A stretch of DNA of 64,000 bases, taken from Streptomyces sp. 135 (GTDB lineage: Bacteria > Actinomycetota > Actinomycetes > Streptomycetales > Streptomycetaceae). The position numbers and the translations under genes were made by a program. The stretch spans positions 8,363,415 through 8,427,414 of the forward strand of contig NZ_CP075691.1 in the NCBI RefSeq assembly GCF_020026305.1, in the 5' to 3' direction. The notes below the pieces were generated by a model. That model saw nothing but the letters and a program-made list of their open reading frames with translations, ran no database searches and was not told the DNA's origin. Every line of letters begins with the position of its first letter. Position 1 is the first letter of the stretch. This document shows, one piece after another, positions 16,835-24,895 of the stretch.

Positions 16835-16892
16835 CGTCACGGCCGGGGCCGGACGGGGCGGAGGTCGACGGGCCGCCCCGCCCGGCTCGGTC

Positions 16893-18137
16893 TCAGCGGC
16901 TTCCCGAGGTGAGGGGCCCGTCCGTCCCGAAGGCCAGGGCGGCGAAACGCTCGCCCATGAGGCGGTGGGTCGCGGCGTCGGGGTGGAGTTCGTCGGGCAG
17001 CGGCAGTTCGGCGTAGTCCGCCTGGCCGTAGAGGTCGCGGCCGTCGAGGTAGTGGAGATTCGCGTCGTCGGCGGCGCGCTGCTTCACGATGCGGGCCAGC
17101 TCGTCCCGGATCACGCTGAGCGTCAGCTTCCCGGCAGCGCGCTCGGCGGGGTCGCCCATGGCCGCGAACCGGAGCCGCCCCTCGCTGACGTTGCTGAAGT
17201 CCGGGGCGCAGGGGCCGGGGGTGTCCTCGTGGATGGGGCACAGGATGGGCGAGACGACCAGCAGCGGAGCGTTCGGGTGCCCCTCGCGGATCGTGTCGAG
17301 GAAGCCGTGCACCGCGGGGCCGAAGGCGCGCAGGCGCATCAGGTCGGCGTTGACGATGTTGATGCCGATCTTGACGCTGATCACATCGGCGGGGGTGTCG
17401 CGCATGGCGCGCGCGGTGAACGGGTCGAGCAGGGCGCTGCCGCTCAGCCCGAGGTTGACCAGTTCCACGCCGCCGAGGGACGCGGCGAGCGCGGGCCAGG
17501 TGGTGGTGGGGCTCGCCGCGTCGGAGCCGTGGCTGATGGAGCTGCCGTGGTGCAGCCACACCTTGCGGCCCCGGTCGGGGACCGGCTCGACGGGAGCGTC
17601 GGTGCGCAGGGTGACCAGCTCGGTGATCTCGTTGTGCGGCAACCAGATCTCGACGTCCTTCACCCGGTCGGGCAGACCGGCGAAGCGGACCGTGCCGACC
17701 GGCCCGGGCACGGTCTCCGTCGTACCGGTGGCCATGTCCATCATCAGGACGTTGCCGCCGTTCACGGTGGCCTGCCGGGTGAGAGCGCCGTCGACGAGCA
17801 GGTCGTACACACCGTCGGGGCGCGGCGGTGCGCCGTGATAGCCCATCTTCGTGCGGAGCGCGTCCAGCTCGACGGTGGTGGCCCGCGTGCGGAAGACCAG
17901 CCGTACGCCGGAGGGCTGCGCCTCGGCCCTGGCCACCTGCTCGTCGGTGAACTGGGCGCGGGCCCGGGCGGGCAGCCGGTGCGGCAGTACGCCGTACGCG
18001 GTGGCCTCCACGTCGAGCGCGCCGCGCAGCAGGTCCTCGGCGAGGGCAGGCGTGATGGGCGTGGTGATCCAGTCCGTTCCCCAGGGAGTGACGGAGGGGG
18101 CGGGGTCGGGGACGGCGGGGTCGTGCGGAGAGTTCAT
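16893..18137 (-). CDS. SGNH/GDSL-type hydrolase
   Basis: The 414-residue protein has an N-terminal beta-rich region of about 180 residues and a C-terminal SGNH domain: block I is HHGSSISHGSDA (Ser nucleophile), block II NLGLSGSALLD (Gly oxyanion), block III IGINIVNADL (Asn) and block V PDELHPDAATHR (Asp and His). There is no signal peptide. Such two-domain proteins include carbohydrate or lipid esterases; the substrate is unknown. The gene stands alone, ended by the hairpin at 16782-16834. Confidence 0.8.
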   Translation of the reverse strand: MNSPHDPAVPDPAPSVTPWGTDWITTPITPALAEDLLRGALDVEATAYGVLPHRLPARARAQFTDEQVARAEAQPSGVRLVFRTRATTVELDALRTKMGYHGAPPRPDGVYDLLVDGALTRQATVNGGNVLMMDMATGTTETVPGPVGTVRFAGLPDRVKDVEIWLPHNEITELVTLRTDAPVEPVPDRGRKVWLHHGSSISHGSDAASPTTTWPALAASLGGVELVNLGLSGSALLDPFTARAMRDTPADVISVKIGINIVNADLMRLRAFGPAVHGFLDTIREGHPNAPLLVVSPILCPIHEDTPGPCAPDFSNVSEGRLRFAAMGDPAERAAGKLTLSVIRDELARIVKQRAADDANLHYLDGRDLYGQADYAELPLPDELHPDAATHRLMGERFAALAFGTDGPLTSGSR

Positions 18138-18275
18138 GAGGTCAGCGTGTCAAGCGGAATGCCGATCCGCACATGAATTTCCGGCGTTCCGGCCTTTACG
18201 ATGCTCCGGCGGCGGTCCGGCCCTTCCGGTACTCCGGCGGTCTTCCGGCCGTCGCGCGACCGGACTCGCGGCTCC

Positions 18276-19376
18276 CTACAGCTGGATCCACTCCCGGGCC
18301 GTGGTCACCCTCTCCAGTACCTCGGGGACCGGGTCGACGCCGAGCCCCGCTCCGGTGGGGACGTCGAGGTGGCCGTCGGCGAGTTCGAAGGGCTCGGTGA
18401 TGTCCGTGGCGAAGTAGCGGCCGGACGCGGAGGTGTCGCCGGGCAGGGAGAAGCCGGGCAGCGCGGCCAGCGCGACGTTGGCGGCGCGGCCCAGCCCCGT
18501 CTCCAGCATGCCGCCGCACCACACGGGCACCCCGTGGGCGACGCACAGATCGTGGATGGCCTTGGCTTCGAGGTAGCCGCCGACCCGGCCCGGCTTGATG
18601 TTGATGACGGAGGCGGCGCCCAGGGTGATGGCCGCGGCGGCGTCCTCCGCCGACTCGATCGACTCGTCCAGGCACACCGGCGTACGCAGCAGCTTCGCGA
18701 GCGCCGCGTGCTGCACGAGATCGTCGTCGGCCAGCGGCTGTTCGATGAGCAGCAGGTCGAACGCGTCCAGCTTGGCCAGCTGCCGGGCGTCGGCGAGGGT
18801 GTAGGCGGCGTTGGCGTCCACCTGGAGCAGCAGCTCGTCGCCGAACCGCTCCCGCACCGCGCGGACGGGCGCGAGGTCCCAGCCGGGTTCGATCTTGAGC
18901 TTGATCCGCACGTACCCCTCGTCGATGAACCCGCCCACGGCGTCGAGGAGTTCGGGGACGGAGTCCATGATCCCGACCGACACCCCGCACGGCACCCGGC
19001 CACGTTCGGCCCCGAGATACGCGCCGAAGGACTGGCCCGACGCCCGCAGCCGAGCGTCGAGCACGGCCGTTTCCAGCGCCGCCTTGGCCATCTTGTGGCC
19101 CTTGAAGGGCTTCATGGCGCGCTTCACCGAGTGGGCGTCCGCCACGGCGGGCAGCGCCGGTACGAGGAAGCGGCGCAACACGTCGGCCGCTCCGTCGACG
19201 TACTCGGAGCAGTAGCGGGGTTCGGACATCGCGACGCACTCGCCCCAGCCCTCGCCGTCGGGCGTGACGACCCGCACGAGCAGGACGTCACGGGCGGTCT
19301 CGACGCCGAAGGAGGTACGGAACGGCGACCGCAGGGGCATCGCGACGCGGCGCAGTTCGATTCCGGTGATCTTCAT
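18276..19376 (-). CDS. N-acylamino-acid (N-succinylamino-acid) racemase / o-succinylbenzoate synthase family
   Basis: The 366-residue enolase-superfamily enzyme has the catalytic K159-x-K161 (IKLKIE), metal ligands D187 (VDAN), E212 (IEQP) and D237 (CLDES), and second base K261 (INIKPGRVGG). These positions match the MenC/NSAR branch closely. A MenC role in menaquinone synthesis is less likely, because Streptomyces use the futalosine route and the next two genes encode an acyltransferase and an M20 peptidase. In Geobacillus that trio converts D-amino acids to L-forms through N-succinyl intermediates. Start: MKITGIELRR with GAGGAG nine bases upstream. Confidence 0.88.
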   Translation of the reverse strand: MKITGIELRRVAMPLRSPFRTSFGVETARDVLLVRVVTPDGEGWGECVAMSEPRYCSEYVDGAADVLRRFLVPALPAVADAHSVKRAMKPFKGHKMAKAALETAVLDARLRASGQSFGAYLGAERGRVPCGVSVGIMDSVPELLDAVGGFIDEGYVRIKLKIEPGWDLAPVRAVRERFGDELLLQVDANAAYTLADARQLAKLDAFDLLLIEQPLADDDLVQHAALAKLLRTPVCLDESIESAEDAAAAITLGAASVINIKPGRVGGYLEAKAIHDLCVAHGVPVWCGGMLETGLGRAANVALAALPGFSLPGDTSASGRYFATDITEPFELADGHLDVPTGAGLGVDPVPEVLERVTTAREWIQL

Positions 19377-19430
19377 GGTGCTCGGCTCCTCGGGTGGGCG
19401 CACGCGTCGGGCGGTGGTCGGACGGTGGTG

Positions 19431-19465
19431 TCACGCGTCACGCGTCATGCGTCACGCGTCACGCG
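19431..19465. repeat. Five tandem 7-bp repeats (TCACGCG)
   Basis: Five consecutive copies of TCACGCG (the third is TCATGCG) run from 19431 to 19465. The last includes the reverse-strand stop codon of the acyltransferase gene. It looks like slippage expansion in the spacer between two operon genes. Confidence 0.7.
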
Positions 19466-20232
19466 GCGGGCTCGCGCGTGACGACGTAGGAAGTCCGGCC
19501 GTGGAAGCCCGTGACGCGGGCCCCCTCGGCCAGCAGGCCGCCCAGCACCTCGCGCATCGCGAGACGCCACGCCTTGGCCGCGCCGGGGTCGGTGCGGCGC
19601 AACGCCTCGATGTCGGGCGGCACTTCGACCAGCAGGGCAGGTGCGTCGAGCCGGCCCGCCACCGGCAGGCCGTCCTGTACCGACAGGGCGGTCACGGCAC
19701 CGGCGGGGACGCGGACCGGCGGCGGGGACGCCATGGGCCCGGGGCCGTCCAGCTCCCAGGCGACGAGCGCGCGGTCGGTGTCGTCGCCGCCGTTGATGGC
19801 GTCGTCGATCCGCCCGTAGAAGCCGGTGAGGTACTCCACCGGCCGCGCGCCGAGCTTGGCCAGGTTGAAGTGGGCGTTGCGCCGCACGAGCGGATCGTAG
19901 GTCCAGGTGATCCGGGAGAGCCCGCGGGCCAGCGACCAGTCGCGCTGGTGCCGTTTGAGGGCGAGGCCCGCCGCGTGCCCGGGCAGGGCGCCTGTGACGT
20001 GGGAGTGCAGTGTCCGTCCGACGGGGGCCGCGAAGAAGGCGACGGACGCGCCGACGAGACAGCCGTCGGCGAAGGCACCGGCGACGTAGTTCCCGGCGTG
20101 CGAGAGCGCCCGCATCTGCTCGGTCCCCATCGGCGAGGCGCCGGGCGCGGTGCCCCAGATCTCCTCGAACAGCGCGTTGACCGAGGCAAGTTCGTCCAGC
20201 TCGTACACCTCGCGAACCTCAAGGGCGCTCAC
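19459..20232 (-). CDS. GNAT-like N-acyltransferase (COG3375 type, probable N-succinyltransferase)
   Basis: The 257-residue protein starts at a GTG that overlaps the M20 peptidase stop (GTGA). Its core reads ...LHSHVTGALPGHAAGLALKRHQRDWSLARGLSRITWTYDPLVRRNAHFNLAKLGA, the typical stretch of the predicted GNAT family COG3375, whose members are found next to N-acylamino-acid racemases. In the characterised Geobacillus case the partner succinylates D-amino acids. Here it sits between the racemase and the deacylase, which supports the same role; the acyl donor is inferred. Confidence 0.78.
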   Translation of the reverse strand: MSALEVREVYELDELASVNALFEEIWGTAPGASPMGTEQMRALSHAGNYVAGAFADGCLVGASVAFFAAPVGRTLHSHVTGALPGHAAGLALKRHQRDWSLARGLSRITWTYDPLVRRNAHFNLAKLGARPVEYLTGFYGRIDDAINGGDDTDRALVAWELDGPGPMASPPPVRVPAGAVTALSVQDGLPVAGRLDAPALLVEVPPDIEALRRTDPGAAKAWRLAMREVLGGLLAEGARVTGFHGRTSYVVTREPAA

Positions 20233-21395
20233 CGGGTGACCTCCTCGACGAGGGCGGCGAGCAGCCGGGCCCGGGGGACCATCTCCGCGACGATCACATG
20301 CTCGTGGTCGGCGTGGGCCCCGCCGCCGACGGCGCCGAGGCCGTCCAGCGTCGGGCAGCCGAGGCCGGCGGTGAAGTTCCCGTCGGACGCTCCGCCGACC
20401 GCGGCCGACGCGAGCGGCCCCCAGCCGTGGCGCCGGGCGATCTCCCGCGCCCGCTCGAACAGCGCGGCGGCCGAAGCCTCTTCGAGAGGCGGCCTGCTGG
20501 GCCCGCCGCGCACCTCCAGGCGAGCCCCCGGGACGGTCACCTTCAGTGCTCGAATGGCGGCATCCACCCGCTCCTGCGCGGCGAGCGTCGGGACACGCAC
20601 GTCGACACAGACCGTGGCCTCGGCGGGCACCGTGTTGGTCGCCGAACCGGCCCACGTCATCGTCGGCGTCACCGTGGTCCGCCACCCCTCGGGGGCGTCG
20701 ATGTCGGCCGCCGCGGCCAGCCCTTCGAGGGCGAGGACGAGATGAGCGGCCTCGATCGCGGCGTTGACCCCCTTCTCCGGCTCAAGGCCGGAGTGGGCCG
20801 CCTTTCCGTGCACCACCAACTCGTAGGCGGAGGTGCCCTTGCGCGCCGTCTTCACCGCGCCACCGTCCGCCGAGGCCTCCAGTACGAAGGTCGCCGCGCA
20901 CTGCCGCGCCGTCTCCTCGATGAGCGCCCGCGAGGTGTCCGAGCCGACCTCCTCGTCCCCGGTCACCAGCACACACACGCCCTCCAGCGAGGGCAGTGAG
21001 GCCAGGGCGTGGAAGATCTGCACGAGCCCCGCCTTCATGTCGAAGATGCCGGGCCCACGCGCGACGCCGTCCCGCAGCGACCACGGGTGAGTGGCGAGCG
21101 AACCCATCGGCCACACGGTGTCGTGGTGGCCGAGGAGCAGGACCCGGGGCGTGCCGAACGTCCACCGCAGGTGCGTCACCCCGTCGATCACGAGGCGTTC
21201 GGGCGGGGCGCCGAGGTGGCGGGTGCCCTGCGCGGCCACGACGTCCGCGCTGCGTGCCACGGCGTCCAGGTCCGAGGAGAACGACTCGCACTCCACCAGC
21301 TCCCTGAGATCCGCGACCATCGCGGCGAGCCGCTCCGCCGACCCCTCCGGCTCCACTCCAGCGTCGGGCGTGCCACTGCGCAGATCTTCGGTCAC
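20229..21395 (-). CDS. M20 metallopeptidase (N-acyl-L-amino-acid deacylase / carboxypeptidase G2-like)
   Basis: The 388-residue di-zinc enzyme has LLLGHHDTVWP, RGPGIFDMKAG, VTGDEEVGSDTSR with the catalytic EE pair, and a C-terminal GGGAHADHEHV ligand His. The central lid domain HGKAAHSGLEPEKGVNA carries the dimer-interface His. The GTG start is chosen for AGAGGAG six bases upstream. As first gene of the set it would remove the acyl group from the L-N-acylamino acid made by the racemase, driving the D-to-L conversion. A general aminoacylase role is the alternative. Confidence 0.88.
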   Translation of the reverse strand: MTEDLRSGTPDAGVEPEGSAERLAAMVADLRELVECESFSSDLDAVARSADVVAAQGTRHLGAPPERLVIDGVTHLRWTFGTPRVLLLGHHDTVWPMGSLATHPWSLRDGVARGPGIFDMKAGLVQIFHALASLPSLEGVCVLVTGDEEVGSDTSRALIEETARQCAATFVLEASADGGAVKTARKGTSAYELVVHGKAAHSGLEPEKGVNAAIEAAHLVLALEGLAAAADIDAPEGWRTTVTPTMTWAGSATNTVPAEATVCVDVRVPTLAAQERVDAAIRALKVTVPGARLEVRGGPSRPPLEEASAAALFERAREIARRHGWGPLASAAVGGASDGNFTAGLGCPTLDGLGAVGGGAHADHEHVIVAEMVPRARLLAALVEEVTR

Positions 21396-21512
21396 CGTCG
21401 ACTCCTCTTCGAAAGCATTCCCGCGATAGTAAGCGTGACGATCCTGACCGCAGGGCCGCACACCCCGCCCGCCGACCTGCCCCCCCCCCGCAACCGGCCC
21501 GCCGAACCCCCG

Positions 21513-22190
21513 CTACCCCACCCCACCGACCGACGGCCCCGACACGAAGGCCAAGATGTGCGGGACCGCCTCGCGCAGTTCGGTGAAGTGGCGATGCGTG
21601 CCCTCCACCGCGGTCGCGGCGTTCACGCCCCATACCGTCATCCCGGCGCTCAGCCCTGACCGCACTCCGGACGGGGCGTCCTCGATGACCAGGCAGTCCC
21701 CGGGCTCGGCGCCCAGCTCCGCGGCGGCCCGTACGTAGGGCACCGGAGAGGGCTTGCCCTCGTCCACCGCGGCCGCGTCCACGATCAGGTCCGGCACGGG
21801 CAGGCCCGTCCGCAGGAACCGGCCGCGCACCCGGTGCTCGTAATTGGAGGTCACCAACGCCCAGGCCCCCGAGGGCAGGCCGTGCAGCAGCTCCGACGCG
21901 CCGTCGAAGGCCCTATAGACGCCGGATCGGACGTCGTCGTCCTCCAGTTCATGCAGCACGGCCAGGCACTCGCGCGGATCGTGGTCGGCGGCGACCTGGG
22001 CGAACGTCTCCATCGGCCGCGTCCGCAGGGCCACCCGGTACACCTCGTCCGCGTCAAGCCCGTACCGCTCCGCCCAGCACGCCCAGACCCGGCGCTGGTT
22101 GCTCACCGCGTCGATCAACGTGCCGTCGACGTCGAACAGGACGTATCTCTTGCGGTCGGTGCGGCCCGGCCGCCCAGGTTCACTGGTCAC
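21513..22190 (-). CDS. HAD-superfamily phosphatase
   Basis: The 225-residue protein carries all four HAD motifs: YVLFDVDGTLID (nucleophile and acid Asp), VTSNYE (motif II), GKPSPVPYVRAA (Lys, motif III) and CLVIEDAPSGV (motif IV). The alpha-helical cap between motifs I and II makes it a class I phosphoglycolate/phosphoglucomutase-like phosphatase acting on a small phosphorylated metabolite. The GTG start at 22190 has only a weak ribosome site. A run of ten C (21480-21489) lies downstream. Confidence 0.85.
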   Translation of the reverse strand: MTSEPGRPGRTDRKRYVLFDVDGTLIDAVSNQRRVWACWAERYGLDADEVYRVALRTRPMETFAQVAADHDPRECLAVLHELEDDDVRSGVYRAFDGASELLHGLPSGAWALVTSNYEHRVRGRFLRTGLPVPDLIVDAAAVDEGKPSPVPYVRAAAELGAEPGDCLVIEDAPSGVRSGLSAGMTVWGVNAATAVEGTHRHFTELREAVPHILAFVSGPSVGGVG

Positions 22191-22236
22191 ACGCCGATCA
22201 TGCCAGCCGACCCCCGGGCCGGCACGAGGCCGTCGC

Positions 22237-22767
22237 TCAGGGCCGCCAGTGGAGCGCGGGGTCCGGATGGTCGACGAACCCCAGGGCGCGGTACAGCGGT
22301 TCGCCTTCCGGAGAGGCGTACAGGTCCACGCGGGACGCCTCCCGCTCACGGAACCAGTCGAGCAGCGCCCGCATGATCGCGCGGCTGTGACCGCGCCGCC
22401 GGTACGGCACATCGGTGACCACGCCGATCACATGACCGACCCGGCCGTTGACGTTGTGCGGCCCGGGGAACCACTGGTCTACGGTGCCGATGCCGCAGGC
22501 GGCCAGACGGCCGCGACCGCCGTCCACGACGAGGATCCGCGCGGTGTCCGCCGTCAGCTGCTCCTTCAGAACCGCGGCGAGATGATGACGCCAGTCGTCG
22601 CCCGCCGAGGACGGGTTGAAGTAGTCACCGCCCAGGTCCTCGAACAACGACGCGCGCAGGCGCACGAGTTCGGGGAGGTCGTCCTCCACCGCCTGCCGCA
22701 CACCGGGGCGGTGGTCGGCGGTGTGTCCGGTCGGGTCGGTGGCGGGCTGTCCGTCGGGATGTCTCAT
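22237..22767 (-). CDS. GNAT-family N-acetyltransferase
   Basis: The 176-residue protein contains the acetyl-CoA loop VIGVVTDVPYRRRGHSRAIMRALLDWFRE and the C-terminal YASPEGEPLYRALGFVDHPDPALHW, a pattern seen in many Streptomyces GNATs. The acceptor is unknown. ATG 22767 is favoured over the GTG nine bases upstream because AAGGTGA lies five bases before it. Its start region faces the CGNR regulator gene. Confidence 0.84.
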   Translation of the reverse strand: MRHPDGQPATDPTGHTADHRPGVRQAVEDDLPELVRLRASLFEDLGGDYFNPSSAGDDWRHHLAAVLKEQLTADTARILVVDGGRGRLAACGIGTVDQWFPGPHNVNGRVGHVIGVVTDVPYRRRGHSRAIMRALLDWFREREASRVDLYASPEGEPLYRALGFVDHPDPALHWRP

Positions 22768-22793
22768 GCCGATCACCTTGGTGTAATGACCTT

Positions 22794-23315
22794 ATGCATC
22801 TCAACCCTTACGGCGGCGACGCCGTGAACCTCGCCGCGGACCTGTGCAACCGGCGTCCGACCAGCGCCGAGGAGTTGGCGCACCGCTGCCGCGAGGCAGG
22901 CCTGACCCTGGAACGCCCCGCCGGGCCACAGGACTTGGCGTACGCCCTCGCCGCACTGGACGCGTGGGAGAAGGTCGTCGACGCCACCGACGAGCGGGAG
23001 CGCGCCGAACTGGCCAATCGGATGCTGGCCGCGTCCGCCGCCCACCCGAGGCTCACCGACCACGCGGGCGACGGCTGGCACCTGCACTACCGCGACGATC
23101 AACTGCCGCTCGGCGCACTGCTGTTCTCGTTGATATCGGTCGGCACCGCACTGCACCTGGTGGGACGCGGCATGCACCGGCTGCGGCGGTGCGAGGTCAC
23201 CGAGTGCGCCACCATCTTCGCGGACACCTCCCGCACCGGGCGCAGGCGCTACTGCTCCCACCGGTGCGCCAACCGCGACGCGGTACGCCGCCACCGCGCG
23301 CGAGGGGCGACGTGA
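22794..23315 (+). CDS. CGNR zinc-finger (ABATE-domain) regulator
   Basis: The 173-residue protein has an N-terminal ABATE-like region (NLAADLCNRRPTSAEEL...) and a C-terminal CGNR-type zinc finger RRCEVTECATIFADTSRTGRRRYCSHRCANRDAVRRHR, where two CxxxxC/CxxxC pairs hold zinc and the basic tail may bind DNA. The ATG has no ribosome site and a TAATGA box four bases upstream, so the message may be leaderless. It diverges from the GNAT gene by 26 bases. Targets unknown. Confidence 0.86.
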   Translation: MHLNPYGGDAVNLAADLCNRRPTSAEELAHRCREAGLTLERPAGPQDLAYALAALDAWEKVVDATDERERAELANRMLAASAAHPRLTDHAGDGWHLHYRDDQLPLGALLFSLISVGTALHLVGRGMHRLRRCEVTECATIFADTSRTGRRRYCSHRCANRDAVRRHRARGAT

Positions 23316-23343
23316 CGGCTCCCCGGAAGGCGTGCGCGAACGG

Positions 23344-23372
23344 TTGACCCGACGTGCGAACCCGCTTACGGT
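23344..23372 (+). promoter_or_regulatory. Amylase promoter
   Basis: TTGACC (23344-23349) and TACGGT (23367-23372) are separated by exactly 17 bases, a good match for the main vegetative sigma factor. Transcription would begin near 23379, just before the palindrome at 23387. Confidence 0.65.
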
Positions 23373-23386
23373 CCCGATCGCAAGTT

Positions 23387-23407
23387 CTTGCAGATTCAAC
23401 CTGCAAG
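23387..23407. promoter_or_regulatory. MalR/Reg1-type operator of the amylase gene
   Basis: CTTGCAG (23387-23393) and CTGCAAG (23401-23407) form a perfect inverted repeat with a 7-base spacer, about eight bases past the predicted start point. The same CTTGCAG/CTGCAAG boxes are known in Streptomyces amylase promoters, where the maltose repressor binds. Release by maltodextrins is the expected control. Confidence 0.75.
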
Positions 23408-23447
23408 ATTCCGGCACCCCCACCCCATTCCCCCCACCGGAGGCCCC

Positions 23448-24863
23448 GTGAACGGCTCAGCGCACAGAGCGCACGCAGCCCGCAGACCCCTAGCCGCCAC
23501 GCTCGCCCTGACGGCCGGTGTCCTCGGGAGCCTCTTCGCGACGCCGCCCGAGGCCGACGCGTCCCCGCCCGGCGGCAAGGACGTCACCGCCGTCCTCTTC
23601 GAGTGGCGCTTCGACTCGGTCGCCAAGGAGTGCAAGGACCGACTCGGCCCCGCCGGTTACGGCTTCGTCCAGGTCTCACCGCCGCAGGAGCACATCCAGG
23701 GCGGCCAGTGGTGGACCTCGTACCAGCCGGTCAGCTACAGGATCGCCGGGCGCCTCGGTGACCGGGCGGCCTTCAAGGGCATGGTCGACACCTGCCACGC
23801 CGCGGGCGTCAAGGTGGTCGCGGACGCCGTGATCAACCACATGTCGGCGGGCTCCGGCACCGGCACGGGCAGCTCGGCCTACACGAAGTACGACTACCCG
23901 GGCACGTACTCCGGCGCCGACCTGGACGACTGCCGCTCGCCTGTCAACGACTACGGCAACAGAGGGAACGTACAGAACTGCGAACTCGTCGGCCTCGCCG
24001 ACCTGGACACCGGCGAGGACTATGTGCGCGGCCGGATCGCCGCCTACCTCGACGACCTGCGCTCGCTCGGCGTGGACGGCTTCCGCATCGACGCAGCCAA
24101 GCACATGCCGGCGGCCGACCTCGCCGCCATCAAGGCCCGCCTGAGCGACCCCGGCGTCTACTGGAAGCACGAGGCCATCTACGGCGCGGGCGAGGCCGTC
24201 TCCCCGAGCGAGTACCTCGGCACCGGAGACGTCCAGGAGTTCCGCTACGCCCGCGATCTCAAGCGCGTCTTCCACGACGAGAAGCTCGCCTACCTGAAGA
24301 ACTACGGCGAGGGCTGGGCCTACATGCCCTCCGGGAAGTCCGCCGTCTTCGTCGACAACCACGACACCGAGCGCGGCGGCGACACTCTCAGCTACAAGGA
24401 CGGCGCCAACTACACCCTGGCCAACGTCTTCATGCTCGCCTGGCCCTACGGCGCGCCCGACGTCCACTCCGGATACGAGTTCTCCGACCGCGACGCGGGA
24501 CCGCCGGGCGGCGGCACGGTGAACGCCTGCTACTCCGACGGCTGGAAGTGCCAGCACGCCTGGCGCGAGATCTCGGGCATGGTCGGCTTCCGCAACACCG
24601 CGAGCGGCCAGGCCGTCACGGACTGGTGGGACAACGGCGGCGACCAGATCGCCTTCGGCCGCGGCGACAAGGCGTACGTGGCGATCAACCACGAGGCCTC
24701 CACACTGACCCGCACCTTCCAGACCTCGCTGCCCGCGGGCGACTACTGCGACGTCCAGTCGGACAAGCGTGTCACGGTCGACTCCTCCGGACGGTTCACC
24801 GCCACGCTCGGCCCCAACACGGCGGCCGCGTTGCACGGGGGAGCGAGGACCTGCCGGACCTGA
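23448..24863 (+). CDS. Secreted alpha-amylase (GH13)
   Basis: The 471-residue precursor starts at a GTG with CGGAGG five bases upstream and has a signal peptide (RRPLAATLALTAGVLGSL, cleavage near EADA). The (beta/alpha)8 barrel shows DAVINHM, DGFRIDAAKH (Asp nucleophile), WKHEAIYG (Glu acid/base) and FVDNHDTERGG (third acid), so all GH13 catalytic residues are present. A C-terminal beta domain follows, but there is no starch-binding module. It hydrolyses internal alpha-1,4 bonds of starch outside the cell. Control by a maltose repressor is suggested by the upstream palindrome. Confidence 0.95.
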   Translation: MNGSAHRAHAARRPLAATLALTAGVLGSLFATPPEADASPPGGKDVTAVLFEWRFDSVAKECKDRLGPAGYGFVQVSPPQEHIQGGQWWTSYQPVSYRIAGRLGDRAAFKGMVDTCHAAGVKVVADAVINHMSAGSGTGTGSSAYTKYDYPGTYSGADLDDCRSPVNDYGNRGNVQNCELVGLADLDTGEDYVRGRIAAYLDDLRSLGVDGFRIDAAKHMPAADLAAIKARLSDPGVYWKHEAIYGAGEAVSPSEYLGTGDVQEFRYARDLKRVFHDEKLAYLKNYGEGWAYMPSGKSAVFVDNHDTERGGDTLSYKDGANYTLANVFMLAWPYGAPDVHSGYEFSDRDAGPPGGGTVNACYSDGWKCQHAWREISGMVGFRNTASGQAVTDWWDNGGDQIAFGRGDKAYVAINHEASTLTRTFQTSLPAGDYCDVQSDKRVTVDSSGRFTATLGPNTAAALHGGARTCRT

Positions 24864-24888
24864 CCGATCGCCACGCTCACCGTAGGCT
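24860..24888 (+). promoter_or_regulatory. Promoter of the LysR gene (leaderless type)
   Basis: CTGACC (24860-24865), 17 bases, then TAGGCT (24883-24888), which ends seven bases before the ATG at 24896. No ribosome site is present, so translation probably begins at the first base of the transcript. The -35 box overlaps the amylase stop codon. Confidence 0.6.
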
Positions 24889-24895
24889 CATCCGT

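Noticed and set aside
18276..19376. Assignment as menC (menaquinone synthesis)
   Set aside because: The neighbouring acyltransferase and M20 genes fit an N-acylamino-acid racemase better; no other men gene is present.
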